64,000 nt of DNA, taken from contig NZ_CP094975.1 in NCBI RefSeq assembly GCF_023509015.1, forward strand, positions 6,007,501 through 6,071,500, read 5' to 3'. Origin of the DNA: Pseudomonas abieticivorans. GTDB taxonomy: Bacteria; Pseudomonadota; Gammaproteobacteria; Pseudomonadales; Pseudomonadaceae. A program made the translations under genes and the position numbers. How positions within the stretch are numbered: the first letter of the stretch is position 1; every line of letters begins with the position of its first letter. Positions 51,836-60,755 of this stretch are shown here, piece by piece. The notes beneath the pieces are model-generated. The model was not told the DNA's origin, ran no database searches, and was given only the letters and a program-made list of their open reading frames with translations.

Positions 51836-53368
51836 ATGGATCGATACGCAAGCGGTGCGGCCAATGGCGTGTTCAGCAAGCCCTCCTGTGCGCGGTTCTG
51901 CGCCTGGGCATGCCTGTTCGCACTGATCGCGCTGGCCTCGGAAATGATCGCGCCGGAGTACCTGAACCCGGACCACGCCAAGTTCATTTTCATCATCGGC
52001 ACGATCGGCATGTGGCGCTATGGCAATGCCGTCGTCCACTACCTGCGCGGCATGTACTTTTTGCACTGGAAGTTCCCGCGCCTGCGCCGCCAGGTCGACC
52101 GCATGGGTGACGCGGCCTTGCCGGGCCATATGTACATGGTGGTGACCAGCTTTCGCATCCCCACCCACACCACGTTCAAGGTCTACCAGTCGGTGTTCCA
52201 GGAAGTGCAGCGGCTGAACGTGCCGTGCACGGTGATCGCCTCCATCGTCGAAAAAGGCGACGAGCAGTTCATCAAGACCATCATGCGCAACGAGGTGCAG
52301 GGCCGCGCTGACATCAAGCTGATCATCGTGCGGGCCCGCGGCACCGGCAAACGCGATGGCCTGGCCCATGCCTTCCGTGCGCTGTCGCGGCAGATGCCGT
52401 TGGAAAACTCGGTGGTGGGCGTGGTCGACGGCGACACCATGATGCTGCCCCACTGCGTGGAGCGCGCGGTCAAGCTGTTCGCCGCCCTGCCCAACGTCGG
52501 TGGCCTGACCACCAACGAATATTGCCAGGTGGAAGGCAGCACGCTGATGCGCGAGTGGCACTCGATGCGCTTCGTACAGCGGCACATCAACATGTGTTCC
52601 ATGGCCCTGTCGCACCGGGTGCTGACCCTGACCGGGCGGCTGTCGTTCTTCCGCGCCAGCGTGATGATCGACCCCGACTTCATCAAGGACGTGGAAGCGG
52701 ACTTTCTGGAGCACTGGCGCCTGGGCCGCTTTCAGTTCCTGACCGGCGACGACAAGTCCTCGTGGCTGAGCCTGATGCGCGCCGGCTGGGACACCTTCTA
52801 CGTGCCCGACAGCCATACGCTGACGGTGGAGCATCCGCCAGACAGCAACTTTTTGCGGGCCACCCGGCAACTGATGTTCCGTTGGTACGGCAACTCGCTG
52901 CGCCAGAACTTTCGCGCCACCACCCTGCTGGGCCGCGCGCGCCTGGGCCTGTTCACCCTGTACGTGCTGTATGACCAGCGCCTGTCGATGTGGACCTGCC
53001 TGATGGGGCTGACGGCCTCGGTGTTCGCCGGGCTGATCTTCGGCATGCAGTACCTGCTGGTGTACCTGTTCTGGGTGTTGTTGTCGCGCACCCTGGTGAC
53101 GCTGATGTTCGTGTTCTCCGGCCACCCGGTGAGCCCGGCCTACCCCTTCGTGCTGTATTACAACCAGATCGTGGGCTCGGTGATGAAGGTGTACGCGATG
53201 TTCCACATGGACCAGCAGAGCTGGACCCGGCAAAAAACCACCCTCAGCAATGGCAGCGTCAACTTCGATGCCGCCCTGAACCGCTGGTCCTCGAAGGCGA
53301 TGATGTTCTCTTCCATCGCGGTGTTCTTCGGGGTCATTTCGGTTCTGCTCGAACTCACGCAACGTTAA
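51836..53368 (+). CDS. alg8: Alginate polymerase Alg8
   Basis: A 510-residue inner-membrane GT2 synthase that polymerises mannuronate from GDP-mannuronate. N-terminal helices (residues about 22-65), then the GT2 domain with VVDGDTMMLP (D-x-D), TGDDKS and the RW motif QLMFRWYGNS, then C-terminal helices (LYVLYDQRL onward). AGGAG lies 10 bases before ATG 51836. Works with c-di-GMP-bound Alg44 in the inner membrane. Confidence 0.95.
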   Translation: MDRYASGAANGVFSKPSCARFCAWACLFALIALASEMIAPEYLNPDHAKFIFIIGTIGMWRYGNAVVHYLRGMYFLHWKFPRLRRQVDRMGDAALPGHMYMVVTSFRIPTHTTFKVYQSVFQEVQRLNVPCTVIASIVEKGDEQFIKTIMRNEVQGRADIKLIIVRARGTGKRDGLAHAFRALSRQMPLENSVVGVVDGDTMMLPHCVERAVKLFAALPNVGGLTTNEYCQVEGSTLMREWHSMRFVQRHINMCSMALSHRVLTLTGRLSFFRASVMIDPDFIKDVEADFLEHWRLGRFQFLTGDDKSSWLSLMRAGWDTFYVPDSHTLTVEHPPDSNFLRATRQLMFRWYGNSLRQNFRATTLLGRARLGLFTLYVLYDQRLSMWTCLMGLTASVFAGLIFGMQYLLVYLFWVLLSRTLVTLMFVFSGHPVSPAYPFVLYYNQIVGSVMKVYAMFHMDQQSWTRQKTTLSNGSVNFDAALNRWSSKAMMFSSIAVFFGVISVLLELTQR

Positions 53369-53384
53369 AGGAAAGGCGCCTGCC

Positions 53385-54536
53385 ATGAGTAGCTCAACGA
53401 CTACCGTACTCCCGGCCAATGTGGTCCACGAAGCGATCGACGAACGCCAGTACGTGCGTACCAAGATCAACGCCAAGGTCAAGCTCGACGGCGGCGGCCA
53501 GCTGCCCTTCGAAAGCAATATCCAGGACATCTCCCTGGGCGGCCTGGGCTTGTTGCATGCCGAGCCCCTGAAACTGGGCAGCCTGTACAACGCCTCGATC
53601 AAGCTGCGCCTGAACCAGATGGACCTGAACATCGACGCCAAGATCAAGATCGTCTCGCAGCGCGGCCAGGAAGTGGGCGCCGAGTTCGTCGACCTGGACT
53701 CGCAGAAGCGCGACATCCTGCGCTACATCATCTCGGCCTACATGTCGGGCGAGATCGCCGACATCAACGGCCTGTTCAACGTGATGCAGCGCGAGAACTA
53801 CATCAAGGAACGCAAGCACAAGTACGCCATCGCCCGAGGCCCGCTGGACCGCCTGCGCGCAGTGGTCGGCACCCTGGCGTGGCTGGCCCTGGGCCTGGCG
53901 GCCGTGGCGTTCGTGGCGTACAAGAGCTACCTGCTGTTTTTCCGCATCCCGGCCGACCAGGCGCTGGTGAGCGCCAACGCGCAGGTCATCAGCATGCCCG
54001 ACAACGGCTACGTGAAGTTCATGCTCAAGCCTGGGCAAACTCAGGTGACGGCGGGCGAGCCGGTGGCCACGGTGTCCACCCAACTGGCCACCAGTTTCAC
54101 CAGCCCCGCCGACATGAAGGCGGTGGCGGACTTGTCCCCCGGTGACCTGCAAACCCTGCTGGGCCGCGCCACCATCGAGACGGTGATCGCAAGCCCCTGC
54201 AACTGCGACGTGTATTTCCCGAGCAAACCGCTGGACGGCTACGCCTACAAGCAAGCGCCGCTGGTGCACTTGCTGCCCAGCGATGAAGGCTTGTTGGTGA
54301 AAGCCAACGTGCCGTTCGCACGGCTGGCCGACATCCCCCGCGTGCGCTCGGTCAACCTGCAAGTGTTTGGCATCGACCAGCCGTTTGGCGGCAAGGTGGT
54401 GGGCTCGGAGGTAGACCCGGTCAACCACAACCTGCAACTGACCATCCAGCCCGACAGCCCGCTGCCTCGCTCAGCCTACCAACAGCCTGTGGCGGTGGAC
54501 CTGTACCTGGGCTTGCCGTTCGACCTGTCGCTGTAA
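53385..54536 (+). CDS. alg44: Alginate c-di-GMP receptor Alg44
   Basis: A 383-residue copolymerase. The N-terminal PilZ domain binds c-di-GMP: Arg21 and Arg25 (RQYVR) and Asp48, Ser50 and Gly53 (DISLGGLG) are the ligand residues. One transmembrane helix (about 162-182, LAWLALGLAAVAFVAYKSYL) leads to a periplasmic HlyD-like domain (residues 190-380). It activates Alg8 and bridges to the periplasmic complex. Confidence 0.95.
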   Translation: MSSSTTTVLPANVVHEAIDERQYVRTKINAKVKLDGGGQLPFESNIQDISLGGLGLLHAEPLKLGSLYNASIKLRLNQMDLNIDAKIKIVSQRGQEVGAEFVDLDSQKRDILRYIISAYMSGEIADINGLFNVMQRENYIKERKHKYAIARGPLDRLRAVVGTLAWLALGLAAVAFVAYKSYLLFFRIPADQALVSANAQVISMPDNGYVKFMLKPGQTQVTAGEPVATVSTQLATSFTSPADMKAVADLSPGDLQTLLGRATIETVIASPCNCDVYFPSKPLDGYAYKQAPLVHLLPSDEGLLVKANVPFARLADIPRVRSVNLQVFGIDQPFGGKVVGSEVDPVNHNLQLTIQPDSPLPRSAYQQPVAVDLYLGLPFDLSL

Positions 54537-54546
54537 GGGTGCCGCG

Positions 54547-55998
54547 ATGAAATTGCCGATGCGCCCGTCTTTGTTGCTGCTGGCCCTGAGCCTGGCCGGC
54601 CCGGTTTTCGCCGGCCAAAGCCTGGAACAGGTGCGCTATGCCCTGTACAAGGACCCCAACGCCAACGTCGTGGCCGACCTGCGCGAGTTGTCGGCCCGCG
54701 GTGATCGCGCCTCCAAGCTACTGCTGGGCGACGTGCTGTCCAACGCCGACACGGTCAACCTGGACGAAGTGCTGGGCCTGTACCAGGACGCCTTCGCCGA
54801 CGGTGCCGGCGAGGTGCCGGCGCTGGCCTCCCTGGCACGGCTGCTGGACCGCAACCCACGGCTGCGCGACCAGCAGCACGGCTACGTGACCCGGGCGCTG
54901 GGCCGCTATCCGCACACCCTGGACCCGCGCAACATCAGCACCACCCTGGAAGTGTTCCTGGTGTACCCGCAGGATTTCAGCGTGGCCGATGCTCGCCAGT
55001 TGATCAGCCTGTACCAGCAATCGTGCCTGCTCAACTGCCACGCCGAGCTATACCAGGCGGTGCTGGCCGAGCGTGAAGGCAACCGCGCCGTGGCCGACCG
55101 GCAATACCAGGCGGCCATCAAGGTGGACGTGCGCGCCGTGGACCGCTACTACCGCTTCCTGGGTGAGCAACAGGACAGCCTGTTCCAGGCGTACGCCCAG
55201 ACCCTGGAGGCGCAACGCGCCAGCTTGCCAGTGGAGACAGTGCACCGCATCGGCGCCTTGCTGGACAGCATCAACAGCCTGCAGCGCATTGATGATGAAG
55301 CCGACAAAGACGAGCGCCTGGCCAGCGGCATGGGGCCCAAACCCGTCAAAGCGCCACCCACGCCCGAACAGGCGGCCGCCGACAAGGCCCGCGCCGACGC
55401 CCAGGCCGCAGCTACCGCGCAGGTGCAAGGCTGGTTCGACAACGCCGCCGAGCGCGGCTACGTGCCAGCGCTGGTGTCCAAGGTCAACTTCATGATCAGC
55501 AACCCCAGCGAGCACAACGCCGACGAAACCCAGGCGCTGATCAACCGCGTGCAAGCCAGCGACCCGATCCGGGCCAAGGCCTTGCAGGCGTCGTTCTACA
55601 TGGTCACCAACTGGCTGACCCTGGACCCGCAAAAGGCCCAGGTGCTGATCAATGAGCTGATCACCGCCCACTACCGCGATGCGCACCTGCTGTTGGGCGA
55701 GCTGTACAGCAAGGGTGGCCTGGACCAACCCGACCAGGAAAAAGCCCTGCAGATTTACCAGGAGCAAGCCCGCCTGGGCTCGACCGCCGCCTACTACCGC
55801 ATTGCCACGATCTATTTCCGCGCCCGCGCGCTGTGCAACGACCCGGTCAAGGCCTACGCCTACGCGCAAGTGGCCCTGGACCTGGGTGAAAACCGCGCCC
55901 GCGGCCTGCTCAAGCGCCTGGACCGGGTGATGAAAAAGGACGACATCGACCGGGCCCTGGTGGCCCGCGCCGACCTCATGAAGGAAGCTCAACTGTGA
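54547..55998 (+). CDS. algK: AlgK-like TPR protein, without lipoprotein cysteine
   Basis: A 483-residue secreted protein rich in TPR/Sel1-like helical repeats (for example LLGELYSKGGLDQPDQEKAL). It sits between alg44 and algE, the place of algK, and should recruit AlgE and Alg8/44. The signal peptide ends in GPVFAGQSLEQ, a normal signal-peptidase I site. P. aeruginosa AlgK is a lipoprotein with a conserved Cys; none is present here. Sequence similarity to known AlgK looks low by eye, so the symbol is assigned mainly from position and repeats. Confidence 0.8.
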   Translation: MKLPMRPSLLLLALSLAGPVFAGQSLEQVRYALYKDPNANVVADLRELSARGDRASKLLLGDVLSNADTVNLDEVLGLYQDAFADGAGEVPALASLARLLDRNPRLRDQQHGYVTRALGRYPHTLDPRNISTTLEVFLVYPQDFSVADARQLISLYQQSCLLNCHAELYQAVLAEREGNRAVADRQYQAAIKVDVRAVDRYYRFLGEQQDSLFQAYAQTLEAQRASLPVETVHRIGALLDSINSLQRIDDEADKDERLASGMGPKPVKAPPTPEQAAADKARADAQAAATAQVQGWFDNAAERGYVPALVSKVNFMISNPSEHNADETQALINRVQASDPIRAKALQASFYMVTNWLTLDPQKAQVLINELITAHYRDAHLLLGELYSKGGLDQPDQEKALQIYQEQARLGSTAAYYRIATIYFRARALCNDPVKAYAYAQVALDLGENRARGLLKRLDRVMKKDDIDRALVARADLMKEAQL

Positions 55999-57482
55999 AG
56001 CCCAGCACCCCCTTGTACAGCGCCCTGCTGACCCTGGCCTTCAGCGGCGCGGCCCTGGCGGCCGAAGAAGTGACCGGCCCCGAAGCCGACAGCAGCGAAC
56101 CGGTGCGCATGGCCCCGGCCGATGGCAGCCAACCGCCGATCACCTCGGAATTTTTCAACAAGTTGACCCTGCAAGGCGGCTACGGGCCGGAGAACTCCGA
56201 GGTGGGCAACGGCCGCGAGTCGTTCTACAGCCTGCGCTACGAGCCTTCATTCGTGTGGTACTCGCCGGAAAAGCGCTGGGCCAAATGGCAAGTGTACGGG
56301 CGCGTGTGGCTCGACTATGACTCCAGCCAGTCGGCCAGCCTGGTGCAGAACGAAGCCAACCAGAACAACGCCAGCGGCCGCGACCAACCGGAAGGCTTCT
56401 ACGCCGAATTCCGCGAGCTGTACGTCAAACGCAACCTGCTGTGGGACGACCCGCGGTTTTCGGTTTCGGCCGGGCGCCAGCGTTTCAGCGACGAATACGG
56501 TATCTGGTGGGACGACAGCATCGAGTCGGTGCGTTTCAACTACACCGACACCTTCTCCCACGGCTTTTTTGCCGTCGCGCAGAAATTCCACAACTACAAC
56601 ACCGACGTCAACGCCCTGGACGACACCGAGAAAAACACCCTCTATGCCATGGGCGAATACGCCTACCGCTGGAGCGAGAACAACTGGGTGGGCGCACGGT
56701 TGATGTACGAAGACGACAAGAGCAACCACGACGCCGACGACCGCTACGACTTCACCGGCGTGCGCAGTGGCCTGTTCTTCAAGGGCGAGCGGCTGACCTT
56801 CACGCCGCTGCTCAGCGACTACCACCTGGAAGCGATCTCGCTGAACGGCAAGATGGACCGCACCACCCTGATCGACTCCAGTGACCCGTCGAGCAAAACC
56901 ACCGACCATAATGGCAGCAGCAACGGCTGGGCCCTACTGGGCGAAGTCGGCAAGCGTTTCGACACGCTGGCCTGGACCCCGCGCGTGGCCTTGCGCGGCG
57001 GCCTCACCGACAAGACCGACGACGACACCGATGGCTTTCGCCTGAACGCCATCCAGTCCGACCGCATTACCCAACCAGGTGCTTACAGCACGCGGTTGGT
57101 CAGCTCCTTCGTCAGCCTGGACCTGCGCAACCTGCAGTACTACGGCGTGGCCCTGGAAACCAAACCAACACCGCGCAGCAACCTTGACTTTCGGGTCACC
57201 AACCTGCAACTGCGCGACCGCAACGGCAGCCTGCCGATACGCGTCGACGCCGACCAGCGCAGCGCACGCAATGCCGCCATCAACGCCGGCGGCAGCACCG
57301 GCGGGCGCTCGGTGGGCCAGATGTACGACGTCAATTACTACTGGAAGATGTTCCCGCTGGCTTATGAAGGCAAGCGCTTTGATGTCAATGGCCTGGTCAC
57401 CGCCAGCTACCTGAACGCCGGCAACGCGCTGACCAGTGGCGACGATTACCAGATTTCGTTCGGCGTGGTAATGAGTTACTAA
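55995..57482 (+). CDS. algE: Alginate outer-membrane porin AlgE
   Basis: A 495-residue beta-barrel through which alginate leaves the cell. Signal peptide (LTLAFSGAALAAEEVTG), then repeated amphipathic strands with FYAEFRELYVKRNLLWDDPR, GRQRFSDEYGIWWDD and a C-terminal aromatic (VVMSY). Length fits the ~490 residues of P. aeruginosa AlgE. Its ATG overlaps algK by 4 bp. Confidence 0.95.
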   Translation: MKPSTPLYSALLTLAFSGAALAAEEVTGPEADSSEPVRMAPADGSQPPITSEFFNKLTLQGGYGPENSEVGNGRESFYSLRYEPSFVWYSPEKRWAKWQVYGRVWLDYDSSQSASLVQNEANQNNASGRDQPEGFYAEFRELYVKRNLLWDDPRFSVSAGRQRFSDEYGIWWDDSIESVRFNYTDTFSHGFFAVAQKFHNYNTDVNALDDTEKNTLYAMGEYAYRWSENNWVGARLMYEDDKSNHDADDRYDFTGVRSGLFFKGERLTFTPLLSDYHLEAISLNGKMDRTTLIDSSDPSSKTTDHNGSSNGWALLGEVGKRFDTLAWTPRVALRGGLTDKTDDDTDGFRLNAIQSDRITQPGAYSTRLVSSFVSLDLRNLQYYGVALETKPTPRSNLDFRVTNLQLRDRNGSLPIRVDADQRSARNAAINAGGSTGGRSVGQMYDVNYYWKMFPLAYEGKRFDVNGLVTASYLNAGNALTSGDDYQISFGVVMSY

Positions 57483-57496
57483 GGACGGGCCCACCC

Positions 57497-58924
57497 ATGA
57501 TCTTCGCCTCCAACGTGTTCCTGTTCCTGTACCTGCCGGTGTTTCTGGCGGTGTACTTCTTGTCGCGCCCGCAGTGGCGGTCCACGGTGATCGTCGCCGC
57601 CAGCTACCTGTTCTATGCCTGGTGGCGCCCGGACTTCCTGCTGTTGTTCGTTGGCATCACCTACTGGAACTACTGGTTCGGCCTGCGCATCAAGGCGCGG
57701 TTGGACGCAGGCGACAAGCGCTGGGCGTTGCGCCTGTTGTGGATCGGCATCGTCGGCAACCTGTCGACCCTGGGCTACTTCAAGTACGCCAACTTTGGCG
57801 CCGAAGTGCTCGCCACCCTGCTGGCGCCACTGGGCATCAACACCTTTACCCTGGAAACGATCTTCCTGCCGCTGGGCATTTCGTTCTACGTGTTCCATGC
57901 CTTGAGCTACATCGTCGACATTTATCGCAAGGACGCGACCCCCACCAACCGCTTCATCGACTTTGCCGCCTTCGTCGCGCTGTTCCCGCACCTGGTGGCC
58001 GGGCCGATCCTGCGCTATAGCCAACTGGCGCCGCAGTTGCGCCAGCGCGAACACTCTCTGGAACTCTTCAGCCTGGGCGTATGCCGGTTCATGCTCGGTT
58101 TTATCATGAAGGTGCTGATTGCCGATCAACTGGCGCCCATCGCCGGGCTGTTCGTCGGCGAAGGCACCCTGCAGATGGGCGACGCCTGGTTCGGCCTGGT
58201 GGTGTCGACCCTGCAACTGTACTTCGACTTCGCCGGCTACAGCCACATGGCCCTGGGCCTGGCGCTGATGATGGGGTTTCGCTTCCCGGAAAACTTCAAC
58301 CAACCCTACGTGTCCCAGAGCATCACCGAGTTCTGGGCGCGCTGGCACATGACCCTGGCGCATTTTCTGCGCGACTACGTGTACATGCCGCTGGTGCGCA
58401 AGCGCATCGCCGGGGCCCTGCCCGCGCTGGTCTACACCATGCTGTTGTCGGGCCTGTGGCACGGTGCAAGTTTTGCCTTTATCTGCTGGGGGCTGTTCTT
58501 TGGCCTGGCCATGGTGACCGAGCGCAAGCTGGGCATCGCCACCAAGATCAGCACGCCCTACAACCTGCTGCGCAACCTGCGCACCACCTTGCTGATCACC
58601 CTGAGCATGCCGCTGTTCTTCACCAGCAACCTGGCCCACAGCCTGGAGATCTACAAGGCCCTGTTCGGTTTCAACGGCACCGGCAGCCTGGACCTGTACG
58701 TGCTGGGCGCCTCGAAAATGGCCATGGCCTTCGCGGTGGTCGCGGTGGCGTGGTTGATCCTTTCAGGCATCAATAACGTGCGCTTTTACGCGGGTAATAA
58801 AGAGCAGTACTTCATGCGCCATGTCGGCGGCATGAAGATGCTGTTGCTGTGGGCCGGCTTTGCCTTGTCGCTGAGCAGCCTGGCCGCGCATTCCTTTTCA
58901 CCATTCTTGTACTTTCAGTTCTAG
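57497..58924 (+). CDS. algI: Alginate O-acetyltransferase AlgI (MBOAT)
   Basis: A 475-residue polytopic inner-membrane protein that passes acetyl groups across the membrane. The essential His322 in LWHGASFAFICWG is in the same place as in P. aeruginosa. FDFAGYSHMALGLALMMGFR and SITEFWARWHMTLAHFLRDY are MBOAT signatures. It is about 45 residues shorter than P. aeruginosa AlgI. It directly follows algE, not algL as in the textbook operon. Confidence 0.95.
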   Translation: MIFASNVFLFLYLPVFLAVYFLSRPQWRSTVIVAASYLFYAWWRPDFLLLFVGITYWNYWFGLRIKARLDAGDKRWALRLLWIGIVGNLSTLGYFKYANFGAEVLATLLAPLGINTFTLETIFLPLGISFYVFHALSYIVDIYRKDATPTNRFIDFAAFVALFPHLVAGPILRYSQLAPQLRQREHSLELFSLGVCRFMLGFIMKVLIADQLAPIAGLFVGEGTLQMGDAWFGLVVSTLQLYFDFAGYSHMALGLALMMGFRFPENFNQPYVSQSITEFWARWHMTLAHFLRDYVYMPLVRKRIAGALPALVYTMLLSGLWHGASFAFICWGLFFGLAMVTERKLGIATKISTPYNLLRNLRTTLLITLSMPLFFTSNLAHSLEIYKALFGFNGTGSLDLYVLGASKMAMAFAVVAVAWLILSGINNVRFYAGNKEQYFMRHVGGMKMLLLWAGFALSLSSLAAHSFSPFLYFQF

Positions 58925-58933
58925 GAGGCCGCC

Positions 58934-60034
58934 ATGTACCCCGTGATGAATTCGGCGAGCAAACTCAATGGGCTGTTGTTCTGCGCGTTGCTGCTGGGCA
59001 TGTTCGTGTACTCGCTGCCGGTGGTGTTCAGCTTTGGCAAAAGCCAGACCGACGCCTACTCGCTGTTCATGGATGGCAAGCTTTTGCGCAAGTTCGAGCA
59101 GGTGTACGACAAGCGCTTCTTCTTGCGCGAGCCTTCGGTGGCGCTGTGGGCCGATGCCCAGTTCCAGGTGTTTCACGAGGGCACCAGCGGCGTGGTGCTG
59201 GGCCGCGATGGCTGGTTGTTCACCAACCAGGAATACCGCGTGCCCAACGATCTGGAGCACAACCTGAGCCTGCAACTGGCGCAGATCAGCGAGGTGCAGG
59301 CCCGCCTGGCAGCCCACAACAAGCGCCTGATCGTGCTGCCGCTGCCAATGAAGCTGGACATCTACGCCGAGTACACCCTGCGCGCTGCCGACCCGCGGGC
59401 CATCGCCCTGTACGACCGTTTCGTCGCGCAACTGCAACAGCAGAACGTCACCGTGGCGCCGTTGCGTGCACGCTTTCTGGCGGCCCGTGACCAGGAGCCG
59501 CTGTTTCTCAAATCCGACACCCACTGGACCCCACAGGGCGCGCGCGAAGCGGCCCGTGAACTGGCGCGCCAGCACCCGGAGCTGATCGGCAGCACGGCCT
59601 ACGCCTCCCAGGTGGTGGCGCAGAAAACCATCAAGGGCGACCTGATGAACTACGTGCAGTTCGACCAGCGCAGCGAACCGCCCGCCTACGGCGCCGGCAC
59701 CATTTCGCTGTTCGAAACGCTCAAGGCCAGCCAGGCGGTCAGCGATGCCAGTCTGTTTGGCGACGAGCCACAGCACATCGCCCTGGTGGGCACCAGCTAC
59801 ACCAAGATCGAGGACTGGAACTTCAGCGGCTTTTTGAAAGAAGCCTTGAGCACCGACTTGTTCAGCGTGGCGGTGGAAGCCCGCGGACCATTCGAGGCCA
59901 TGACCGAGTTTCTCAAGAGCGACCAATTGAGCAACGACAGCCTGGACACGGTGATCTGGGAGTTCCCGCTGCGCACCGTGCTGGCCCACCGGGCCGGCTC
60001 GCCCAGCCTGTCAGCACTGCCTATTCATTTTTAA
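58934..60034 (+). CDS. algJ: Alginate O-acetylation protein AlgJ
   Basis: A 366-residue membrane-anchored SGNH-like acetyltransferase. The N-terminal anchor (LNGLLFCALLLGMFVYSLPV) is followed by the catalytic Asp195 and His197 (SDTHWTPQGA) and Ser288 (LVGTSYT). AlgJ transfers acetyl groups from AlgI toward AlgX. It starts 10 bp after algI. Confidence 0.95.
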   Translation: MYPVMNSASKLNGLLFCALLLGMFVYSLPVVFSFGKSQTDAYSLFMDGKLLRKFEQVYDKRFFLREPSVALWADAQFQVFHEGTSGVVLGRDGWLFTNQEYRVPNDLEHNLSLQLAQISEVQARLAAHNKRLIVLPLPMKLDIYAEYTLRAADPRAIALYDRFVAQLQQQNVTVAPLRARFLAARDQEPLFLKSDTHWTPQGAREAARELARQHPELIGSTAYASQVVAQKTIKGDLMNYVQFDQRSEPPAYGAGTISLFETLKASQAVSDASLFGDEPQHIALVGTSYTKIEDWNFSGFLKEALSTDLFSVAVEARGPFEAMTEFLKSDQLSNDSLDTVIWEFPLRTVLAHRAGSPSLSALPIHF

Positions 60035-60050
60035 GTTAAAGGAATTGACC

Positions 60051-60698
60051 ATGACCGCCACCCTTCTGATCCAACGCCTGCTGGGCGCCGCCGGCCTGTT
60101 GCTGAGCGCCCACGCCCTGGCCGCCGACGGCAATGCCGACCTGTACGACGCCGTGGCCCCGGCGGATTCAACCTTCGTGCGGGTGCTGAACCTGAGCAAC
60201 GGCGGCATCGACGTGAGCCTGAGCGGCAAGACCAACCCGCAGAAAGTCGCCGCCGGGCAACTGAGTGGCTACCGCTTCACCACCCCAGGCAAGCACAGCA
60301 TCGGTGTGGCTGGCCACGCCATTGAACCAGAACTCAAGGCCAATGCGGCCAGCACCCTGGTGTACGACGGCAAGACCCTGACCTTGATCGCCGACAAATA
60401 CGTCAACGAGCCGAAGAAAGCCCAAGTGGCCTTCTACAACCTGACACCGGCCCAGGCGGCGCTTAAAACCGTGGACGGCAAGCACGTGATCGTCGACCCG
60501 CTGGGCAAGGACCAGACCGGCAGCCGCATGGTCAACGAAATCAAGATTGGCTTTGCCGCCTACGTGGGTGAACAGAACGTGGCCAACTTCGACGAACTGT
60601 TCTTGAAAAAAGGCCGCTCCTACAGCTACGTGCTGCTGCCCCAAGGCAGTGGCTACAAAAGCATGAGCTTGGCCAACGGCATCGACCCCACCGAGTAA
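60051..60698 (+). CDS. algF: Alginate O-acetylation adaptor AlgF
   Basis: A 215-residue periplasmic protein, signal peptide ending HALAADGNADL. AlgF links AlgJ and AlgX during acetylation and has two beta-rich domains. ATG 60051 follows AAAGGAATTG. Size equals the P. aeruginosa protein (about 216). Confidence 0.93.
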   Translation: MTATLLIQRLLGAAGLLLSAHALAADGNADLYDAVAPADSTFVRVLNLSNGGIDVSLSGKTNPQKVAAGQLSGYRFTTPGKHSIGVAGHAIEPELKANAASTLVYDGKTLTLIADKYVNEPKKAQVAFYNLTPAQAALKTVDGKHVIVDPLGKDQTGSRMVNEIKIGFAAYVGEQNVANFDELFLKKGRSYSYVLLPQGSGYKSMSLANGIDPTE

Positions 60699-60755
60699 CA
60701 ACGCACTGCGCCTGGCCCGAATGCCCCGATCAACAGGATGATGAAGTTTGCGCCC

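Noticed and set aside
51728..53716. A 662-codon open frame on the minus strand
   Set aside because: Antisense shadow of alg8 and alg44 with low-complexity composition and no family match.
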